Positions 53,699 to 61,930 of a stretch of DNA of 64,000 nucleotides are shown here, one piece after another. Positions within the stretch are counted from its first letter, which is position 1; each line of letters begins with the position of its first letter. The stretch is from Oscillospiraceae bacterium (lineage in GTDB: Bacteria; Bacillota; Clostridia; Oscillospirales; Ruminococcaceae), in assembly GCA_003512525.1 (NCBI GenBank), contig DOQG01000060.1, positions 434-64,433 on the forward strand, given 5' to 3'. Made by a program: the position numbers and the translations under genes. The notes under the pieces were generated by a model. That model saw only the letters and a list, made by a program, of their open reading frames with translations, was not told the DNA's origin and ran no database searches.

Positions 53699-54796
53699 TT
53701 ACTTACCGAGTGCAATCTTACCCATAGCGTCAGCCTGCATAATAGCGTCATACAGCTCAACGGGCTGTACATCGCCTGCGAGGTTGTGGATAGTTTCGCC
53801 GGGGATACAAGCGTTCTCGGAGATCGTCTTTACCTGCTCAGGTGTAGTAACGCCGATCTCTTCAAGTGTTACGGGAAGTCCTACCTCAAGGCAGAAGTCC
53901 TGTACTTCCTTAAATTCTTCCTTGGGTGCGCCCTCAAGTACAAGCTGTACAAGTGTGCCGAGCGCAACACAGCAGCCGTGATCTGCGTGCTTTATTCCGA
54001 GAGAAGTTACGCCGTTGTAGAACGAATGAGCGGCGGCACAGTTCACGTTATCTGCACCGACACCGGAGAGGTAAACATTAGCCTCAACGATATTCTCAAG
54101 CGCGGGAGTAACTGCGTGTATCTTACAAGCCTCAATAGCCTGCTTGCCATATTCGCGGAGCGTGTCGTAGCAAAGACGTGCTAGCGCCTGTCCCGCTCTT
54201 GTGATACCTGTACCCTCAAGGCTAGCGGACTCAGTACGGATAGAAGCACGACCCTCAAAATATGTGCCGAGCGCATCGCCCATACCTGCTATAAGGAATT
54301 TAACCGGCGCATTGGCGATAACGGTCGTATCGACCATTACGGCATCTGGATTTGTGGGGTAGAACAGATACTTGTCGAAGCTGTGGTCGTCATTGTAGAT
54401 TACCGAAAGACCTGTGCAGGGAGCATCTGTAGCCGCAACTGTAGGCACGATAACAATGTGTCTGCCGCTGTAATATGCGGTAGCCTTAGCTGTATCAACG
54501 GCACTTCCGCCGCCTACAGCTACAACTGTATCAATATTATCCTGCTCGACAATAGCCTTCATCTTGTTTATTTCGCCGTTGCTGGATATTCCGCCGAAAA
54601 TCTCGTAACGTCTGTAGTCGTCAAGACCGTCAAAGCTCTTTTCTATCTTGTCATGGCAGGCTTTGTAGCCGCTGTTTGAGCATACAAACAGCCAACGCTT
54701 GCCCATATAACCCATTTCTTCATGGAATTTAAGCAGAGCATCTCTGCCCTGTACATATTTGAGCGGTTCACGCATCGCTCTGAGTCTTCCCATCAT
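53699..54796 (-). CDS. gldA: glycerol dehydrogenase-like iron/zinc alcohol dehydrogenase
   Basis: 365 residues. The NAD-binding GGGSAVDTAKA motif is at about 95. The metal ligands are Asp in GMGDALGTYFE (about 171) and the His of AAAHSFYNG (about 252) and HADHG (about 270). Members oxidise glycerol to dihydroxyacetone or reduce related ketones. ATG 54796 follows GGAGGTGCTTCAATT. The gene stands alone, without a dihydroxyacetone kinase beside it, so the substrate could be another small polyol. Confidence 0.88.
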   Translation of the reverse strand: MMGRLRAMREPLKYVQGRDALLKFHEEMGYMGKRWLFVCSNSGYKACHDKIEKSFDGLDDYRRYEIFGGISSNGEINKMKAIVEQDNIDTVVAVGGGSAVDTAKATAYYSGRHIVIVPTVAATDAPCTGLSVIYNDDHSFDKYLFYPTNPDAVMVDTTVIANAPVKFLIAGMGDALGTYFEGRASIRTESASLEGTGITRAGQALARLCYDTLREYGKQAIEACKIHAVTPALENIVEANVYLSGVGADNVNCAAAHSFYNGVTSLGIKHADHGCCVALGTLVQLVLEGAPKEEFKEVQDFCLEVGLPVTLEEIGVTTPEQVKTISENACIPGETIHNLAGDVQPVELYDAIMQADAMGKIALGK

Positions 54797-55135
54797 AATT
54801 GAAGCACCTCCGTAGATTTATAGAAATTAGCGGATATTATATCCGTTTTTACGACTTATTTATATCACATTTTAGGAGCAATGTCAATATTTATGGGCAT
54901 TCCGATTTTTGATATTGATATGCTGAATTTTCATTACTGAGAATTTTAAGCCAAATCAAATAAGCAGTTACTTTGTTTATCGCCGGATCATAAGATGATA
55001 AACAATGTAACTGCTTATTATTTGCGGAAGAAATTTTAATGTTTTTTCTTTTGCGCGTTAATTTCCAAAGTAAGCTCTGCTTTCTTTTCCGCAGTTTAAC
55101 TTACATCGGAAATAAACGTATAAAGTTGGCGAGAG
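54797..55135. other. intergenic region with a long hairpin
   Basis: Contains the near-perfect 23-base inverted repeat at 54959-55019 and a palindrome-like AAGTAAG..CTTAC sequence at about 55070-55105. No gene seen. Confidence 0.55.
54959..55019 (-). terminator. long hairpin after the fumarase gene
   Basis: Arms of 23 bases (AATAAGCAGTTAC.. at the left and ..GTAACTGCTTATT at the right) differ at one position. It probably ends transcripts of the fumarase gene. Confidence 0.5.
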
Positions 55136-55681
55136 TCAGACTTCTGCGTACTGCTTTCTGCCTGTTTCAAATATATTTCCGCCGACAGCATCTATCGCTA
55201 CTATAAGCGGAAATTTATCAAACGTCAGTTTTTTTACACTTTCACAGCCGAGGTCTTCAAATGCAATAACCTCGCACTCTGTGATACATTGGCAGGCAAG
55301 CGCACCTGCGCCTCCTATTGCACAGAAATATACTGCGCCGTTGCGTTTTATGGCATCGACCACTGCCGGCTTACGTTCACCCTTGCCTATCATTGCAGAA
55401 AGCCCCATATCAAGGAGCAGAGGAGCATACGGATCCATTCTGCCCGATGTTGTCGGACCGCATGAGCCGATAGCCATACCGTCTTTTGTGCCTGTCGGAC
55501 CGGCATAGTAGATAGCCGCACCGTCTATTTTGAAAGGGAGCTTACCGCCGTTTTCGATAAGTTGCTTTATGCGCTTGTGCGCCGCATCGCGCGATGTGTA
55601 TACTGTGCCGCTGAGTTCTACCTTATCGCCGGCTCTGAGTGTTTTTGCTTTTTCTTTAAGTTCGCTTGTGTTGAGTTCCAA
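55136..55681 (-). CDS. fumB: class I fumarate hydratase, beta subunit (C-terminal domain)
   Basis: 181 residues. The start is TTG 55681, after AAGGAGAACAG. It covers the swivelling C-terminal domain of class I fumarases and tartrate dehydratases: AGDKVELSGTVYTSRDAAHKR, GPTTSGRMD, MIGKG and VDAVGGN. The iron-sulfur-binding alpha subunit, normally the preceding gene, is absent here; the preceding gene is a coiled-coil protein. The alpha subunit must be elsewhere in the genome if the enzyme works. Confidence 0.88.
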   Translation of the reverse strand: MELNTSELKEKAKTLRAGDKVELSGTVYTSRDAAHKRIKQLIENGGKLPFKIDGAAIYYAGPTGTKDGMAIGSCGPTTSGRMDPYAPLLLDMGLSAMIGKGERKPAVVDAIKRNGAVYFCAIGGAGALACQCITECEVIAFEDLGCESVKKLTFDKFPLIVAIDAVGGNIFETGRKQYAEV

Positions 55682-55712
55682 AACTGTTCTCCTTGTTTTT
55701 ACCGAATTTATT

Positions 55713-55740
55713 ATGCCGGAAAGCAAAAGCTTTCCGGCAT
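55713..55740 (-). terminator. terminator of the coiled-coil protein gene
   Basis: ATGCCGGAAAGC pairs with GCTTTCCGGCAT around AAAA, 8 bases beyond the stop codon. It separates this gene from fumB. Confidence 0.7.
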
Positions 55741-55747
55741 TTGATTA

Positions 55748-57691
55748 TTAAAGGTCAAAGAAGCCGACGTTGTCTGAGCTCATCTCATCATCGTCATCGT
55801 TATCATTAAGCCCTTCCATCATCTTAAGATCCCATGAAGGATCATACTGTGCGGTGTTAGTGTTCATATTGTCATTGATGCCGCCGAGCATTGAAGAATA
55901 ATCCGACATATCGATCTTTTCTTCTTTTGCCGATGCCGCAGGAGCGGTAGGATCATCAAACGAAGATGTCATTCCGTCATCATCGACCGCCTTGTGAGAA
56001 GGAGGCGGTGTGATTGTCATTCCGTTCATCTGAGCTTCAAGATCTTTCCAAGGATCATTAGCGTTACTTTCTTTACCGGCAACACCCATCGAACGACTCT
56101 CGTTCAATTTTTCTTTAGGCTTTTCGGTTCCGCGGTCAGCTGTACGTCCAACCTCGGCGGGCGTATCGGCAAGTAAATCGCTGAAATCGTCCGTTGCGGG
56201 AGCGGGCTCAGGCTTGGCTTCAGGCGCAGGAGCGGGCTCTTCCGCTAACAGGTCGCTGAAATCGTCTGTTGCGGGAGCAGGCTCGGTCTTGGCTACAGGC
56301 ACAGGAGCGGGCTCTTCTGCTAACAGATCGCTGAAATCGTCTGTTGCGGGAGCAGGCTCGGCCTTGGCTACTGGCGCGGGAGCGGGCTCTTCTGCTAACA
56401 GATCGCTGAAATCGTCTGTTGCGGGAGCAGGCTCGACCTTGGCTACTGGCGCGGGAGCGGGCTCTTCCGCTAATAGATCGCTGAAATCGTCAGCTTCGGG
56501 AGCGGGCTCTTCTGTCGGTGCGGCAGTGACCTCCGGTTCTTCTGTCAGGAGATCGGAAATGCCGGTGACAGCAGGTGCTTCTTCTACAAGAAGATCGCCG
56601 GTATCGACATTATCTGCCGAAATATCATCATCGCCGGATACTATTTCAAATGAGCTTAACAGACCGTTATTGTCCGAAAGCATATCATCAATATCATCAT
56701 CGCCGTCATCTGTCTGTGCCGGCATATCAAGCTTAAGTTCAAAGCTGTAAGGCTCAACATTCATCGGAGCATATGAATTTAGCTCGCTTTCGTCAAAGCC
56801 GCCGATATTCTCAAGCTCGGCTTTCGCAGCACTGAGCTCTTCGTTGTCGGAAAGCTTTTCTTCCGGGATATCTGCGGCTTCAGCAGCCGGAACATCTTTG
56901 CTCTTAGCTTCTTCAACAGCCTTTGAAACCGCATCGTTTACAGCGCTTACCTCATCGGAAGCCTTGCTTTTTGCTTCGTCCATTGCTTCGGCGATGGCAC
57001 TTTGAGCATTTGCGATCGCATCATTTAAAGCACTGCTTACAGTAGCAAGTACAGCGGCAATATCAATTGCAGGAGCAACAGCTCCGCTTGACGTTACATT
57101 TTCGGCGAAAGCGCCGGCTTTTTCAAGAACCGCCTGTTTGTAATCATATGTTTTCTGAACAGTATCGGCAAAATATGCCTTTGCGGCTGTGATGATCTCT
57201 TCCGCTTTTTTCTGTGCGTCTGCGATAACCGCATTTGCATCGGCGTTTGCCTTGGCGGATATCTCGGCAAGCTGTGCGGGATCTATTGTTCCGCCGCTGT
57301 GCTTTGCCTTGTCTATCTTGGTTGCCGCCTGCTTTTTGAATGCGGCAAACTCTTCTGTCAGAGCGGAATGCTTATCCTGGAGGACATGGAGCTCCTTTTC
57401 GGTCTGTGCAAGCTTGCGTCTTTCATCGAGAACTTGTTTTCTGCTTTCAAGTATCTGCGCGTCAAGCTCGGCTTTTTTCTTTTCAAGCTCTGCTGTAAGC
57501 TCATTGTCTGCGCCTTCGTTTGCCTTCTTTTTTTCCTCAAGAGCTCTCTTCAGTTCGTCGTTTTCTTCCTTAAGGGCTTTGCGCTCTTTGTTATGCTGTA
57601 CTATGTATGCCATTACTTCGTTTTTGTCGAAGCCTAGAGGCGATGTTTTAAATTCACCGTTTGATGAAGTCGGTTTTTTCTGTTCAGCCAT
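55748..57691 (-). CDS. DivIVA-like coiled-coil protein with acidic Pro-Ala repeats
   Basis: 647 residues. The N-terminus (EFKTSPLGFDKNEVMAYI) resembles the membrane-binding start of DivIVA/GpsB proteins. Residues 35-260 are coiled coil rich in Ala, Lys and Glu. Residues 290-390 are very acidic. Residues 395-510 contain five copies of a 25-residue unit with TDDFSDLLAEEPAPAP. The C-terminus is acidic. It probably acts at the cell pole or septum as a scaffold; the repeats look like binding sites for a partner. ATG 57691 is preceded by GGGGG. Confidence 0.7.
   Translation of the reverse strand: MAEQKKPTSSNGEFKTSPLGFDKNEVMAYIVQHNKERKALKEENDELKRALEEKKKANEGADNELTAELEKKKAELDAQILESRKQVLDERRKLAQTEKELHVLQDKHSALTEEFAAFKKQAATKIDKAKHSGGTIDPAQLAEISAKANADANAVIADAQKKAEEIITAAKAYFADTVQKTYDYKQAVLEKAGAFAENVTSSGAVAPAIDIAAVLATVSSALNDAIANAQSAIAEAMDEAKSKASDEVSAVNDAVSKAVEEAKSKDVPAAEAADIPEEKLSDNEELSAAKAELENIGGFDESELNSYAPMNVEPYSFELKLDMPAQTDDGDDDIDDMLSDNNGLLSSFEIVSGDDDISADNVDTGDLLVEEAPAVTGISDLLTEEPEVTAAPTEEPAPEADDFSDLLAEEPAPAPVAKVEPAPATDDFSDLLAEEPAPAPVAKAEPAPATDDFSDLLAEEPAPVPVAKTEPAPATDDFSDLLAEEPAPAPEAKPEPAPATDDFSDLLADTPAEVGRTADRGTEKPKEKLNESRSMGVAGKESNANDPWKDLEAQMNGMTITPPPSHKAVDDDGMTSSFDDPTAPAASAKEEKIDMSDYSSMLGGINDNMNTNTAQYDPSWDLKMMEGLNDNDDDDEMSSDNVGFFDL
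56165..56520 (-). repeat. 75-bp tandem repeats
   Basis: About five copies with period 75 bases (25 codons); CTGAAATCGTC recurs for example at 56256 and 56331. Copies differ by a few bases. Confidence 0.8.
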
Positions 57692-57831
57692 TATCTTACC
57701 CCCTGAAAATCTGGTTATTGTTATTATAACAAAAATACTTCGTTAATTCAATAGCGATTTGTAAAGTTTTATCAATTACCCAAAAATGAGAGCCGCTATT
57801 GGTGATTTTAACGAAAATTTGCTGCCCGCTA

Positions 57832-57860
57832 TTGTATTTTATCGGTTTGTAGTGTATAAT
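57832..57860 (+). promoter_or_regulatory. promoter of ireB
   Basis: TTGTAT, 17 bases, TATAAT, about 60 bases before the ireB start. Confidence 0.65.
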
Positions 57861-57923
57861 AGTATAAACAACCTTAAAATTATTTCGGTTTTTTGAAGAT
57901 ATTAACGAAAGGACTGATACTTT

Positions 57924-58169
57924 ATGATCGATAAAACAATGCCGTTTTCACTCAAAGACGAAAGAGAAAACGAGATGAAGGAAATATTGACTACCGTTTA
58001 CGGCGCGCTCAAGGAGAAAGGCTATAATCCTATAAATCAGCTCGTCGGCTATATTTTGTCCGAAGATCCTACCTATATAACTACATACAACAATGCCCGC
58101 AGTCTCATACGTCATATAGATCGTGATGAGCTTTTGCAGGCTATGGTAAAGACATATCTGGGCAACTGA
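57924..58169 (+). CDS. ireB: IreB-family regulatory phosphoprotein
   Basis: 81 residues. The family signature is complete: KEILTTVYGALKEKGYNPIN, QLVGYILSEDPTYIT, NARSLIRHIDRDEL. In Enterococcus IreB is phosphorylated by the IreK kinase and limits cephalosporin resistance. The common alaS and ruvX neighbours are missing. ATG follows GAAAGGACTGATACTTT. Confidence 0.92.
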   Translation: MIDKTMPFSLKDERENEMKEILTTVYGALKEKGYNPINQLVGYILSEDPTYITTYNNARSLIRHIDRDELLQAMVKTYLGN

Positions 58170-58236
58170 CACCAATAATTACAATGAATTACGATCACTC
58201 TTTTACGGATACTATTTTCGTAAAGGGGTGATTTTT

Positions 58237-59064
58237 TTGCATAAAAAACTGGCGGCGGTTATAACGGCGGTGATATTTATGTGCGGCTGTACCGCAGAAA
58301 AAACCACAACAGGTCGGAGCTCCGGGCAAACTGACAGGGGAGGTCAGACACCTGCCGAGGCGGCTCTTCTTGCGGACAATACCGAAAAAGTGTGCTATGG
58401 ACAAGGATACGAAACCGACACCGAAAATCGTCCTGTCGGCTCGCTTCAGGCTCAGGAAAAGTACGGTGAGTATGGCGGGGTATTTATAGGCAGCAAGGAT
58501 GACAAGACGATATACCTCACTTTTGATGAAGGGTATGAAAACGGCTGTACAGGTCGGATTCTCGATATCCTAAAATCAAAGAACGTAAAGGCTACATTCT
58601 ATGTTACGCTTGACTATGTAAAGAGCAGTCCCGAGCTTGTCAGCCGTATGATAAACGAGGGTCACGAGGTAGGAAATCACACTTGCACACACCCGTCCTT
58701 ACCGGATATCAGTAACGAAGAAGTGATTGAAGAGCTTAACGGACTTCAGCGTTATGTCAGTGAAAACTTCGGCGGATACAGGATGAGTACTATGCGCCCG
58801 CCGCGTGGCGAGTTCTCGGTAAGAACGCTCAGGGCGGCAAAGAATGCGGGATACGCCACCGTATTGTGGTCGTTTGCTTATAACGACTGGAATGTTGACG
58901 ATCAGCCCGACAGAACAAAGGCGTATGAACGCATAACCTCCGCGACGCACAACGGTGCCATCTATCTTCTCCATGCAGTGTCCGAAACCAATACGGCAAT
59001 ACTTGCCGATGTAATTGATTACTGGCAGGAAAACGGCTATACCGTCAGAAGCGTAAAGGAATAA
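58237..59064 (+). CDS. lipoprotein polysaccharide deacetylase, PdaA-like
   Basis: About 275 residues from TTG 58237, 8 bases after AAAGGGG. Lipoprotein signal ends in MCGC. The NodB domain has TFDEGYENG (the form seen in PdaA), zinc motif GNHTCTHPS, MRPPRGEFS, and the late His in YLLHAVS. PdaA removes acetyl groups from muramic acid so that muramic delta-lactam can form in the spore cortex. In this sporulation-rich region that is the likely role. Confidence 0.85.
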   Translation: MHKKLAAVITAVIFMCGCTAEKTTTGRSSGQTDRGGQTPAEAALLADNTEKVCYGQGYETDTENRPVGSLQAQEKYGEYGGVFIGSKDDKTIYLTFDEGYENGCTGRILDILKSKNVKATFYVTLDYVKSSPELVSRMINEGHEVGNHTCTHPSLPDISNEEVIEELNGLQRYVSENFGGYRMSTMRPPRGEFSVRTLRAAKNAGYATVLWSFAYNDWNVDDQPDRTKAYERITSATHNGAIYLLHAVSETNTAILADVIDYWQENGYTVRSVKE

Positions 59065-59070
59065 AAAAAG

Positions 59071-59106
59071 AGCATCGGAGCATAATAATGCAATCCGATG
59101 CTTTTA
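59071..59106 (+). terminator. terminator after the PdaA-like gene
   Basis: AGCATCGGA pairs with TCCGATGCT, followed by TTTT. Confidence 0.75.
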
Positions 59107-59122
59107 AAGCACAAAAAGAAAA

Positions 59123-59138
59123 CGCCCCCGTGGGGGCG
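59123..59138 (-). terminator. terminator of rpsT
   Basis: CGCCCCCGTGGGGGCG; on the minus strand TTTTCTTTTT follows, 20 bases after the stop codon. Confidence 0.85.
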
Positions 59139-59157
59139 CTACGTTAAATCGTTATTC

Positions 59158-59400
59158 TCAGGAAACAGCGTTTAACTTCTTAGCAAGCTGAGATTTTTTT
59201 CTGGCTGCGGCATTCTTGTGGATAATACCCTTTGCTGCTGCCTTGTCAACTGCTTTAACTGCAACCTTAACGTTGTCAGCGTTAGTATCAGCGTCAACCT
59301 TCTTCAGAATAGTCTTAAGAGCGGTCTTGTCAGCCTTGTTACGAGCCTGCTTTGTAGCAGATACTAAAACTCTCTTCTTGGCAGATTTAATGTTAGGCAC
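59158..59400 (-). CDS. rpsT: ribosomal protein S20
   Basis: 80 residues, very basic: PNIKSAKKRVLVSATKQARN at the N-terminus and KGIIHKNAAARKKSQLAKKL at the C-terminus. It binds 16S rRNA in the 30S subunit. GTG at 59400 is the start, after GAAGGAGGTGCC. Single gene with its own promoter and terminator. Confidence 0.97.
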   Translation of the reverse strand: MPNIKSAKKRVLVSATKQARNKADKTALKTILKKVDADTNADNVKVAVKAVDKAAAKGIIHKNAAARKKSQLAKKLNAVS

Positions 59401-59462
59401 TTACGGCACCTCCTTCTATTCAGATCTACATATAATCATAGTTATATTTCACAATACGATTT

Positions 59463-59491
59463 ATTATAGCACGTCCGATTTAAAATTGCAA
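59463..59491 (-). promoter_or_regulatory. promoter of rpsT
   Basis: On the minus strand TTGCAA, 17 bases, TATAAT, with about 55 bases of leader. Confidence 0.75.
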
Positions 59492-59539
59492 TAGTTTTTG
59501 CGATTTTTTTAAAATTTTTTCTCAGCGGAGGTTAACTTT

Positions 59540-60331
59540 ATGAAGATGACCGGCAGAACAGAGCTTGCAAGTGAGTTTCCGACCCGAAAAAACGGCATAG
59601 TATGCGGAAGCTATGAGCTTTACGGCGAAAGGATAACAGAAATAGTAATATCGGAAGAGGAAAAAGCGGCTTTCGATCGTCCGAGCGGAAAATATTATGT
59701 GATAGAAAGCGGAGATGTACCGTATGTTGACGGGCAGATACGGGCACTTTGCACGGTCCTGCGTAAGCTTCTTCCGGAAGGGAAGTGTCTTGTAGCAGGG
59801 CTCGGAAATCCGTCAGTCGCTTCGGACAGTCTGGGGTGGAAAACGGCAGGCAAGGTTCTGGCGACCTCGCAATTTGTCGAAAACGTTCACGGTACGGACG
59901 GGATCGGAAATATTGCGGTCATACGTACTGATGTCAGCTCAAACTCCGGTATTGACAGTGTATATCATACCATATTCTGTGCCGAGAAAATAAATGCCGA
60001 TTATATAATTGCGATCGACAGCCTTACCTGCAGCGATCCCGGGAGGTTGTGCAGGACTATACAGATAACCGACACCGGGATAGCTCCCGGCAGCGGTATC
60101 GGCGGCAACAAGAAGCAGCTTGACAGACATACGGCGGGTATTCCCGTTATCGCTGTCGGTGTGCCGACATCTATGGAGTATGAAAACGCAAGCGAAAAAT
60201 TCCTTGTAACAAGGCACGATATCGATATAAAAATATCCGGATACTCACATATAATATCGGCGGCGATAAATCGTACGCTTTGTCCGTCCCTTTCGCAGGA
60301 GGATATAGCTATGCTGATGAATTATTCGTGA
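59540..60331 (+). CDS. gpr: germination protease GPR
   Basis: 263 residues. GPR degrades small acid-soluble spore proteins early in germination. Hallmarks: VAGLGNPSVASDSLGWKT, IIAIDSL, TDTGIAPGSGIGGNKK, VIAVGVPT. It is shorter than the Bacillus enzyme (about 370 residues), lacking part of the N-terminal propeptide region and the C-terminus. ATG follows AGCGGAGGTTAACTTT. spoIIP follows, as in most spore formers. Confidence 0.93.
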   Translation: MKMTGRTELASEFPTRKNGIVCGSYELYGERITEIVISEEEKAAFDRPSGKYYVIESGDVPYVDGQIRALCTVLRKLLPEGKCLVAGLGNPSVASDSLGWKTAGKVLATSQFVENVHGTDGIGNIAVIRTDVSSNSGIDSVYHTIFCAEKINADYIIAIDSLTCSDPGRLCRTIQITDTGIAPGSGIGGNKKQLDRHTAGIPVIAVGVPTSMEYENASEKFLVTRHDIDIKISGYSHIISAAINRTLCPSLSQEDIAMLMNYS

Positions 60332-60378
60332 ATAAAAACGCGTAGCTGTTCATAAGCTGTATCGAAAGGATGGTGCTT

Positions 60379-61623
60379 ATGAACAGCAATAAAAGCAAAG
60401 GCATTATAAGATTAGCGGTAGCAGGACTTACTGCGGCAGTAATTTCGTTTACGCTTACAGGTGTAGCGGAAAATGCAATGAGCGGAGCAATGTGCAGTGA
60501 TGATATCATATGTGGGATCAAAAGGCTGACAATGTATAGCGCAACATTGGCTATGCCGATAAATGAATTTGACACAAACGAAAGTACACAGAACGATGAT
60601 ACCGTTTTGCAGGACAAGCACGAAACCTCCGCCGAGGAAACATCGTCAGTGGACAGTATTGAAGAAGTTCCGCAAAGCGAGAGCGTGACCTCATCAAATA
60701 CACCGAGCGTTATGGAAAGCGAGCCGACAGAGTCGCTTGTCCCGGCGGCGGCTCATGTGGAAAGCAAGACAGGTCTTATTTCGCTGAATATCAGAAAAGA
60801 TAAAGACGACCTTAACGGTTACACGGCAAAAGACGGTATCATACAGGAAAAGCACTACGGCAAGATCACAGGCGACAATGCAATAGATTTAAAACACGGT
60901 CAGGTGCGTAACTGCACCGAAATGCCGTCAAATGTTTTGCTGACCGAGGGTACAAGAAAACCGGGTATCAGGATAGAAAGCGGCAGTGACCCACAGGTGC
61001 TGATAATACATACCCATACTACCGAAAGCTATGAGCGTAACAGTGACGGATATTACGATACCTCCTATACGGGACGTTCGCTGTGTCCCGCAAACAGTGT
61101 TGTCGGAGTGGGAGCGGTTCTTGCGCAGACGCTTGCCGACAACGGCATAAGCACAATTCATGACGGTACGGTTTTCGATGATCCGGTATACAATTATTCA
61201 TATTCCCGAAGCAGGGAGCGCATAGCAGAGATACTTAAAGAGTATCCGTCAATAAAGGTGGTGCTTGATATCCACCGTGACGGAATAGCGGACGGAGATG
61301 TCAGAATTGCTCCGGTGACGGAGATAAACGGCAAAAAAGCCGCGCAGATAATGATAATATGCGGTTGCGATGACGGCACGGGAATATTGCCGGATTATAT
61401 ACATAATCTCAGATTTGCAACCTATCTGCAAAACGGCATCGAAGCCGATAATGAGGGGCTTACACGTCCTATGCTGTTTGATTATCGCTTTTATAATCAG
61501 GATCTTACGAGGGGGTCGCTTGTCATCGAGTTCGGAGCGCTTGCAAACGATATAAGTCAGGTCAGATATTCCGCAGAGCTTGCGGGAAAAAGCATTGCAC
61601 GCTTGCTAGGAGAGCTGATGTAA
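60379..61623 (+). CDS. spoIIP: stage II sporulation protein P
   Basis: 414 residues from ATG 60379 after AAAGGA; an ATG three codons earlier overlaps that site. N-terminal membrane helix (AVAGLTAAVISFTLTG), a disordered Glu/Ser-rich stretch, then the SpoIIP amidase/endopeptidase domain from about residue 200: IIHTHTTESY, GVGAVLAQTLADNGI, VLDIHRDG and SLVIEFGALAND, which supply the zinc ligands. SpoIIP with SpoIID and SpoIIM drives membrane migration during engulfment. Confidence 0.94.
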   Translation: MNSNKSKGIIRLAVAGLTAAVISFTLTGVAENAMSGAMCSDDIICGIKRLTMYSATLAMPINEFDTNESTQNDDTVLQDKHETSAEETSSVDSIEEVPQSESVTSSNTPSVMESEPTESLVPAAAHVESKTGLISLNIRKDKDDLNGYTAKDGIIQEKHYGKITGDNAIDLKHGQVRNCTEMPSNVLLTEGTRKPGIRIESGSDPQVLIIHTHTTESYERNSDGYYDTSYTGRSLCPANSVVGVGAVLAQTLADNGISTIHDGTVFDDPVYNYSYSRSRERIAEILKEYPSIKVVLDIHRDGIADGDVRIAPVTEINGKKAAQIMIICGCDDGTGILPDYIHNLRFATYLQNGIEADNEGLTRPMLFDYRFYNQDLTRGSLVIEFGALANDISQVRYSAELAGKSIARLLGELM

Positions 61624-61682
61624 AAATGTAAACATTGTGCAATTTTCACAATTACTTTACTTCTGTTTTGTAAGAAGCGGCA

Positions 61683-61711
61683 TAGACAAATTTCTCAGAA
61701 TATGTTATAAT
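61683..61711 (+). promoter_or_regulatory. sigma-A-like promoter upstream of the hairpin block
   Basis: TAGACA, 17 bases, TATAAT. Its -10 box lies in the first copy of the TATGTTATAAT direct repeat. Confidence 0.6.
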
Positions 61712-61720
61712 AACCCCAGG

Positions 61721-61866
61721 CATAAAATCCGCTGAAAGCGGATTTTGCCGTGCTTTGCACGGCTTGCGGCACACCGCAAGTCTGAGAACATTTTAACATA
61801 AAAACTTTTGCCGACAGGCAAAAGACGGCGTACCGCCGTGTCGGCTTACGCCGTCTTGATTTTATG
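61721..61866. repeat. multi-hairpin repeat element flanked by 11-bp direct repeats
   Basis: Outer arms CATAAAATC (61721) and GATTTTATG (61858) enclose five hairpins: 61726-61744, 61747-61763, 61764-61779, 61805-61824, 61824-61855. The direct repeat TATGTTATAAT occurs at 61701-61711 and 61863-61873. It may be a small non-autonomous mobile repeat or a structured leader RNA. Confidence 0.55.
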
Positions 61867-61930
61867 TTATAATATATTAAACGCATTATGCTGTAATGCG
61901 TTAAACAATAACTTATGAGAGGGAAGAGCA

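Larger units (their letters stand above)
61624..61930. other. intergenic region with a multi-hairpin element
   Basis: Holds a consensus-like promoter, a 146-base block of five hairpins enclosed in an inverted repeat, and the ribosome site of the next gene (GAGAGGGAAGAG). No gene beyond a frame running through the hairpins, which was rejected. Confidence 0.6.

Noticed and set aside
56214..57746. Frames antisense to the DivIVA-like gene
   Set aside because: Simple Ser/Ala-rich repeats produced by the 75-bp coding repeats.
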